Origin: Lachnospiraceae bacterium
Lineage (GTDB): Bacteria > Bacillota > Clostridia > Lachnospirales > Lachnospiraceae
Length of the DNA stretch: 56,407 bases
Direction: 5' to 3'
Assembly: GCA_910575255.1 (NCBI GenBank)
Contig: CAJTEM010000034.1
Span: forward strand, 1 to 56,407
A program made the position numbers and the translations under genes. This document shows, one piece after another, positions 51,841-56,407 of the stretch. Numbering within the stretch: position 1 is the first letter of the stretch; each line of letters opens with the position of its first letter. Below the pieces are notes generated by a model. It worked only from the letters and a program-made list of their open reading frames with translations. It was not told where the DNA came from and searched no databases.

Positions 51841-51849
51841 ATTATACCA
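51841..51849 (-). promoter_or_regulatory. Extended -10 promoter of mutS2
   Basis: On the minus strand TGGTATAAT gives a consensus -10 with the TG extension. No good -35 is present at the proper spacing. The leader to ATG 51675 is about 160 nt and includes the long hairpin. Confidence 0.6.
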
Positions 51850-51897
51850 CAAATCGGGCGTGGGGGAAAGTACTGGTTTGGGGGAGTGATTTTTTTC

Positions 51898-51926
51898 TTG
51901 CACATTTGACGGAAGAACCTTATAAT
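51898..51926 (+). promoter_or_regulatory. Promoter of the HtrA-like gene
   Basis: TTGCAC (51898-51903), 17 bases, TATAAT (51921-51926). It diverges from the mutS2 promoter. The leader to ATG 52007 is about 75 nt. Confidence 0.75.
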
Positions 51927-52006
51927 AGGGGTAAGTCTTTTCAGGGGGGACGTTTGATCCGGGGAGTGTGATTGGGCAGTTGCGGCATATGAGGAGGAGG
52001 TACGGG

Positions 52007-53350
52007 ATGCCTGAAGTACGTGATCCGAAGAGAGAGCCGGGGAAGAAGCAGTTTATTACGGAGAAGGTTGTAAGACAGCCGCTAACCAGGAAGCAGGTGA
52101 TACGTCGGGGGCTTTTGCTTCTTGTGGCTGCTGTTCTTTTCGGAGGGGCGGCGGGAGCCAGCTTTGCCTTCTCCCAGTCATGGGCAGCCCGGAGATTCAA
52201 GGAGTCTTCCCCGACGGAACCTATGATTTCGATTCCTAAGGATGAGGTGACGGAACCGACGTCAGAAGCGGAGACGGAATCGGAATCAGCCGGGACTCCT
52301 GAAGAAGAACCGACCATGCAGGCCCCCCCAGAGAGCGAGGCTGTGGAAAAGGTGGTCCGGAATGCGATCGATAATTACCGCTATACGATAGAAGACCTGA
52401 ATGAGTTGTTTTTCTGTCTGCGGCAGCAGGTGCAGAATGCGTCCAAGGGAGTTGTGGTGGTGCATTCGGTTCAGCAGGAGGTTGACTGGTTTGATAATCC
52501 GGTGGAGACTACAGGACTGTATGCAGGCGCAATTATCGCAAAGTCTCCGCAGGAGCTGCTGATCCTGACACCAGAAGCGGCAGTCGAGCAGGCGGATTCC
52601 ATCGCGGTTACCTTTGCCGACGGAACTGAAGTTAACGGGCAGATGAAGCAGCAGGATACGTTGTCCGGTATGGCGGTTGTCGGTATCAATGTAAGCGATA
52701 TGGGAGAGAGCACCCTGAAGGAGACAGAGGTGCTGCCTTTAGGGAACTCCTATCTGGTGAGAGAAGGGGACCTGATTGTGGCGCTGGGCAGCCCGGCCGG
52801 TATCGTACGCTCTATCGATTACGGCTTTGTGTCTTATATTATGAAGAATGCGCCGGTGGTGGATCAGGTGACGAGGCTGTTTTATGCCGGGATCAGTGCA
52901 GATGCGGATCAGGGAACCTTTTTTATGAATACCTCAGGAGAATTGATCGGCTGGGCAAAGGGACAGGAGACGGATGCAGAGAATGGCCAGATGACTGTCA
53001 TTACAGGTATTTCCGACTATAAGGGAATCCTTGAGAATCTGACGAATGGCCTGTCAGCGCCATGTTTTGGAATCGAGGGGCAGGAGGTGTCAGATGCGAT
53101 AGCAGTGCAGGGACTTCCCCGCGGAATCTATGTGCTGAATTCCGTAACCGGACGCCCGGCATATGAGGCAGGGATTCAGAATGGAGATATCATAACCAGG
53201 ATTAATGATCATGAGCTTTCAACGATGAAGGATTTCCAGAATACCATCGATAATCTGGAATGCGGACAGTTGATTCATGTGACTGTACAGCGTAACGGGC
53301 GGGAGGAATATACGGAGCTGGAATTTCAGGTGACTGTGGGAGCGAGGTAG
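52007..53350 (+). CDS. HtrA/DegP-like membrane protein lacking catalytic residues, with PDZ domain
   Basis: A 447-residue protein with a cytoplasmic basic N-terminus, one membrane helix (about 34-56), an acidic Glu/Pro/Ser linker (60-115), a trypsin-like double barrel (about 140-340) and a PDZ domain (about 345-440, GRPAYEAGIQNGDIITRIND). The barrel keeps the HtrA framework (LYAGAIIAKSPQELLILTPEA; LIVALGSPAGIVRSIDYGFVS). The expected His after TN is absent, the DLAVL aspartate position reads LSGMAVV, and GNSGGP is replaced by DQGTFFMNTSG. It should therefore be a pseudoprotease. ATG 52007 follows GGAGGAGG by 6 nt. Confidence 0.82.
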   Translation: MPEVRDPKREPGKKQFITEKVVRQPLTRKQVIRRGLLLLVAAVLFGGAAGASFAFSQSWAARRFKESSPTEPMISIPKDEVTEPTSEAETESESAGTPEEEPTMQAPPESEAVEKVVRNAIDNYRYTIEDLNELFFCLRQQVQNASKGVVVVHSVQQEVDWFDNPVETTGLYAGAIIAKSPQELLILTPEAAVEQADSIAVTFADGTEVNGQMKQQDTLSGMAVVGINVSDMGESTLKETEVLPLGNSYLVREGDLIVALGSPAGIVRSIDYGFVSYIMKNAPVVDQVTRLFYAGISADADQGTFFMNTSGELIGWAKGQETDAENGQMTVITGISDYKGILENLTNGLSAPCFGIEGQEVSDAIAVQGLPRGIYVLNSVTGRPAYEAGIQNGDIITRINDHELSTMKDFQNTIDNLECGQLIHVTVQRNGREEYTELEFQVTVGAR

Positions 53351-53411
53351 ATCAGATGTCAGTTGTTATCTGAACAGTTATGGAAAATAAATGAGAGAAA
53401 AGAGAACGAGT

Positions 53412-54359
53412 ATGAAATATATTGACAGCTTACAGGAGGGCATGCGTATCTCAGAGGTCTACCTGTGCAAGAGCAAGCAGATTGCGCTGACAAAGACAGG
53501 AAAGGAATATGGGCGTCTGATGCTGCAGGATAAGACCGGCACTGTGGATGCGAAAATCTGGAATCTCAACTCCCCGGGAGTGGGGACCTTTGAGGCGATG
53601 GATTATGTTCGCATCGATGCGGATGTGAGTGTATTTATGGGGGCAAACCAGCTGAATATTGAGCGGATCCGCAGGGCAGACGAAGGAGAATATGTTCCTG
53701 AGAATTACCTGCCGGTATCCACGAAAAATGTGGATGAGATGTACAAGAGCCTTCTGGGGCTTATTGCCAGTATCCGGAATCCTTATCTCAAAAAGCTGAC
53801 CGAAAGTTACTTTGTAGAGGATCCGGCATTTGTCAAGGCGTTCCGTTTTCACAGTGCGGCAAAGAGTGTTCATCATGGATTTGTGGGAGGTCTGCTGGAG
53901 CATACCTTAAGTGTGGTAAAGATGTGCGACTATTTTGCCGGGGCTTATCCGATGCTGAATCGGGATCTGCTGCTGACTGCAGCGATTTTTCACGATATCG
54001 GAAAGACGCAGGAGCTTTCGGCATTTCCGGAAAATGACTATACGGATGACGGGCAGCTGCTGGGGCATATCATGATCGGGACGGAGATGATCAGCGAGCG
54101 GATGCGCACGATTCCGGGATTTCCGTCACGTCTGGCGGCAGAGCTGAAGCACTGTATTCTGGCTCATCATGGTGAGCTGGAATATGGGTCACCGAAGAAG
54201 CCGGCTATTCTGGAAGCATTGGCCTTGAATTTTGCGGATAATGCGGACGCGAAGCTGGAGACGATGATCGAGGTCCTGCGGGGAGCCGGGAATAATATAG
54301 GTTGGCTGGGCTATAACCGGCTTCTGGAGACGAATATCCGTAAGACTACAGAAGAATAA
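53412..54359 (+). CDS. yhaM: YhaM-type 3'-5' exoribonuclease (OB fold plus HD domain)
   Basis: A 315-residue cytoplasmic nuclease. Residues 10-95 form an OB fold (KTGKEYGRLMLQDKTGTVDA). Residues 155-290 form an HD domain with SVHHGFVGGLLEHTLSV, IFHDIGKTQELS, GHIMIGTEMI and LKHCILAHHGELEYGSPKKP (metal ligands His and His-Asp). This is the architecture of Bacillus YhaM (314 residues), which degrades RNA and ssDNA. The start is uncertain: ATG 53412 fits the family, and ATG 53391 would add seven residues. Neither has a strong ribosome site. Confidence 0.93.
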   Translation: MKYIDSLQEGMRISEVYLCKSKQIALTKTGKEYGRLMLQDKTGTVDAKIWNLNSPGVGTFEAMDYVRIDADVSVFMGANQLNIERIRRADEGEYVPENYLPVSTKNVDEMYKSLLGLIASIRNPYLKKLTESYFVEDPAFVKAFRFHSAAKSVHHGFVGGLLEHTLSVVKMCDYFAGAYPMLNRDLLLTAAIFHDIGKTQELSAFPENDYTDDGQLLGHIMIGTEMISERMRTIPGFPSRLAAELKHCILAHHGELEYGSPKKPAILEALALNFADNADAKLETMIEVLRGAGNNIGWLGYNRLLETNIRKTTEE

Positions 54360-54402
54360 GATCAGGAGCTGCCCGGGAGCAGCAGAAAACCGTGCAGAGC
54401 AG

Positions 54403-54440
54403 AAAATGGCTGCCGCAAGATCTTGCGGCAGCCATTTTTA
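54403..54440. terminator. Palindromic terminator after yhaM
   Basis: A perfect 36-bp palindrome: 54403-54420 is complementary to 54421-54438, centred on GATC, with A-rich and T-rich ends. It can work in both directions. It is 43 nt past the yhaM stop. Confidence 0.85.
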
Positions 54441-54460
54441 GGAGGTAGCCCAATAGGTAC

Positions 54461-54685
54461 ATGGGTATGTCTGTTATCTATGTAAAGCGTTCCGGCCCGG
54501 AAAGAGAGATACGGGCAAAGAACGACTATTTGTTTGGCGAACCCGGCAACGGTTGCGCGCTGTTTGCCGCCGGGTTCTGTATGTACGAATATAATGAAGC
54601 TTATGTTCATTATTATGATGCATGGTGTGAGCTGTTGTATTCCGTCCTGCATCATGGTTATATTTTACAAAAGAAATGTGTCTAA
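54461..54685 (+). CDS. Doubtful small ORF, 74 residues
   Basis: The frame starts MGMSVIYVKRSGPER and contains four cysteines and many Tyr and His residues. AGGAGG at 54440-54445 lies 15 nt upstream, too far for an ideal site. I recognise no family. A 9-bp hairpin (GAACCCGGC with GCCGGGTTC, near 54539-54576) lies inside it. It may be chance. The rest of the gap up to 54784 is AT-rich and holds the ribosome site of the next gene. Confidence 0.22.
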   Translation: MGMSVIYVKRSGPEREIRAKNDYLFGEPGNGCALFAAGFCMYEYNEAYVHYYDAWCELLYSVLHHGYILQKKCV

Positions 54686-54784
54686 ATTTTGTGCTTTTTC
54701 TAAAAGAAATCGAAATTAAAAGAAGAATATCTAACATTTTTTGGAAGAAATTGTAAGAAGAGTAATAAAGAGAGGAATGGAATC

Positions 54785-56290
54785 GTGAGGCGGGAGAAAA
54801 ATGAGATATTTCGGGTGAGAATTGAAGATATGAGTGATACCGGAGAGGGAATAGGCAAGACTGATGGTTTTACGTGGTTTGTCAAGGACGCGGTGATTGG
54901 CGATCTGGTGGAGGCGAAGGTCATGAAGGTGAAGAAATCTTATGGCTTTGCCCGCCTGATGAAGGTGTTAAAACCGTCACCTCACCGGGTAACCCCGCCA
55001 TGTCCGGTAGCCAGCAGCTGCGGAGGCTGTCAGCTGCAGGCCATGAGTTATGAAGAGCAGCTGCGTTTTAAGGAGAGAAAGGTTCTTAACAATCTGAGAC
55101 GGATTGGCGGTCTGGACTGCAGGGAGATATGGGAACCCATCATCGGAATGGAGGATCCCTGGCATTACCGGAACAAGGCATTGTTTCCGATAGGGAGAAA
55201 TAAAGAAGGAAAGATCATCACCGGCTTTTTTGCAGGAAGGACCCATTCGATTATCGAGAACACGGATTGCCTGCTGGGAGCGCCGGAGAATGCGAGGATC
55301 CTGGCCTGTATCCGAAATTATATGGAGGAGTATGGGGTTGCGCCATATGAGGAGAAGACACACACCGGCCTGGTACGGCATGTGCTGATCAGGAAGGGCT
55401 TTAGGACCGGGCAGATTCTGGTGTGCCTGGTGATAAACGGGGCGGTGAAGGAGCTGCGGTCTGCGGAGATACTGGTGGAACGGCTGTTGGGGCTGTTTGA
55501 CGAGGGGAGAGGACTTGGCAAAGGGAGAGGATTTGGCGAGGAGAGAGGATTTGACGAGGGGAGAGGATTTAACGAGGGGAAAGAAGGCGGACACAAAGAG
55601 ACAGTGGAAGATAGGGAAGGCAGACCCAGGATAGTGACAGTTGCATGCAGTATAAACCGGAAGCAGACGAATGTCATCCTGGGAACAGAGATCGTGAATC
55701 TGTATGGAACCGGAAGCATTGTTGATTTCATTGGAAGTATCCAATATCAGATCTCTCCTTTATCGTTTTATCAGGTGAATCCGCGCCAGACAGAGCGTCT
55801 GTATGAGATGGCGCTGGAATATGCCGGACTGACCGGTGAGGAGACCGTATGGGATCTGTATTGTGGGATTGGCACGATTTCCCTGTTTTTGGCACAGCGG
55901 GCGAAAAGGGTCTGCGGTGTGGAGATCATTCCTCAGGCAATTGAGGATGCGCGAAGAAATGCAGAGCAAAACGGAATTAAAAATGTGGGGTTTTTCACCG
56001 GCAAGGCGGAGGAGGTCTTGCCGGAGCAATATGAGAAGAATCACATCCAGGCGGATGTGATCGTGGTGGATCCGCCGCGGAAGGGCTGTGATCCGATGTG
56101 CCTGGAGACAATGATAAAAATGGCGCCGGAAAGGATTGTGTATGTAAGCTGCGATTCGGCTACTTTGGCAAGGGATCTGCGATATTTGACGGAGAATGGG
56201 TATGAGGTGAGGCGGGGGAGATGCTGCGATATGTTTGGGGGGACAGTGCATGTGGAGACTGTGGTGTTGATACAAAGGAAAGATACCTAG
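54785..56290 (+). CDS. rlmD: RlmD/TrmA-type rRNA (uracil-C5)-methyltransferase
   Basis: A SAM-dependent enzyme that methylates C5 of a uridine, most likely in 23S rRNA. Residues 1-65 form a TRAM domain. Iron-sulfur cysteines appear in PPCPVASSCGGCQLQAM and a later TDC. The catalytic domain has YQVNPRQTERLYE, LYCGIGTISLFLA (SAM), DVIVVDPPRKGC and the nucleophile Cys in YVSCDSATLARDL. At 501 residues it is about 45 longer than usual because of an in-frame repeat at about 238-267. GTG 54785 is the start, 9 nt after AGAGG; no ATG is available in frame. Exact target (U1939 or U747) is not certain. Confidence 0.92.
   Translation: MRREKNEIFRVRIEDMSDTGEGIGKTDGFTWFVKDAVIGDLVEAKVMKVKKSYGFARLMKVLKPSPHRVTPPCPVASSCGGCQLQAMSYEEQLRFKERKVLNNLRRIGGLDCREIWEPIIGMEDPWHYRNKALFPIGRNKEGKIITGFFAGRTHSIIENTDCLLGAPENARILACIRNYMEEYGVAPYEEKTHTGLVRHVLIRKGFRTGQILVCLVINGAVKELRSAEILVERLLGLFDEGRGLGKGRGFGEERGFDEGRGFNEGKEGGHKETVEDREGRPRIVTVACSINRKQTNVILGTEIVNLYGTGSIVDFIGSIQYQISPLSFYQVNPRQTERLYEMALEYAGLTGEETVWDLYCGIGTISLFLAQRAKRVCGVEIIPQAIEDARRNAEQNGIKNVGFFTGKAEEVLPEQYEKNHIQADVIVVDPPRKGCDPMCLETMIKMAPERIVYVSCDSATLARDLRYLTENGYEVRRGRCCDMFGGTVHVETVVLIQRKDT
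55499..55583 (+). repeat. 18-bp tandem repeat within rlmD
   Basis: Four 18-bp units (55499-55516, 55517-55534, 55535-55552, 55553-55570) and part of a fifth. The unit is close to GACGAGGGGAGAGGATTT and encodes a six-residue unit such as DEGRGF. Being a multiple of three, changes in number keep the frame. It lies in a linker between the iron-sulfur and catalytic parts of the protein. Confidence 0.93.
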
Positions 56291-56315
56291 AAATCCTTGA
56301 ATTTAGAGGGCACTG

Positions 56316-56353
56316 AAAAAGTCTGATTCTTTGTTAAAAGAATTAGGCTTTTT
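56316..56353 (+). terminator. Terminator of rlmD
   Basis: AAAAAGTCTGATTCTTT (56316-56332) pairs with AAAGAATTAGGCTTTTT (56337-56353), with two non-Watson-Crick positions. A 4-nt loop and a T tract complete it. Confidence 0.75.
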
Positions 56354-56397
56354 CTATGAGAAATGGTACAATGGAAACGAACGGAGGGGGATTGAAC

Positions 56398-56407
56398 ATG
56401 CTGAAAG
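56398..56407 (+). CDS. Start of an unidentified gene (partial)
   Basis: ATG at 56398 is followed by CTGAAAG, reading Met-Leu-Lys. GGAGGGGG lies 8 nt upstream (56382-56389). An extended -10 (TGGTACAAT, near 56363-56371) precedes it. Too little is present to name a product. Confidence 0.45.

Overview
The window looks like chromosomal DNA of a spore-forming, Gram-positive anaerobe of the class Clostridia, most likely the family Lachnospiraceae. This is inferred from the cotJABC spore-coat operon, a V/A-type ATPase operon, meso-diaminopimelate dehydrogenase, a HrcA/CIRCE-controlled clpB, strong AGGAGG-type ribosome binding sites, and TRAP and TTT solute transporters. No ribosomal sequence long enough to name a species is present. 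Nothing looks like a prophage, a complete insertion sequence or a CRISPR array.

Layout. 1-460: the 3' tip of a 23S rRNA gene, tRNA-Asn, tRNA-Glu, tRNA-Cys and a terminator, with no 5S gene between. 470-6526: shikimate kinase, a tctCBA tricarboxylate-type transporter, NADP-type glutamate dehydrogenase and an HPr/Crh-like protein. 6657-13752: an ABC-F protein with one degenerate ATP site, a large palindromic repeat, ddh, a triple-PepSY secreted protein, tRNA-Lys, thioredoxin, a 47-residue ORF, trmB and a DUF4145-like/SH3 membrane protein. 13967-22702: a nine-gene V/A-ATPase operon. 22707-26516: PAP2 phosphatase, a TRIC/UPF0126 channel protein, a TIGR01906-type membrane protein and a DacF-type carboxypeptidase. 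26547-33024: a carbohydrate locus with an AraC regulator divergent from a GH31 glycosidase and a TRAP transporter. 33111-35844: a DEDDh exonuclease, two structured repeats and AlaX. 36078-40306: a second TRAP transporter divergent from its likely GntR/FCD regulator. 40337-45673: aat, a response-regulator remnant, clpB and malic enzyme. 45751-54359: cotJABC, a histidine kinase facing a response regulator, mutS2, an HtrA-like pseudoprotease and a YhaM-type nuclease. 54785-end: an RlmD-type rRNA methyltransferase with an internal 18-bp repeat, and the first codons of another gene.

How the genes fit together. Three organic-solute importers (one TTT, two TRAP) are present, two beside their own regulator. 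These sit with malic enzyme, glutamate dehydrogenase and an ion-translocating ATPase, which suits a fermenter using organic acids, amino acids and sugars. The TRAP operon at 36078-39199 and the gntR gene at 39614 share a TTGTATACAA-type site, so this circuit can be read from the sequence. clpB has CIRCE overlapping its -35 box.

The most unusual content is non-coding: two diverged copies of a roughly 300-bp foldback element (8440-8735 and 34143-34460). Their cores are nearly identical, while their long arms differ in sequence but stay self-complementary. A 59-nt hairpin at 10949-11007, flanked by a 10-bp direct repeat, has an arm that recurs beside the first copy.
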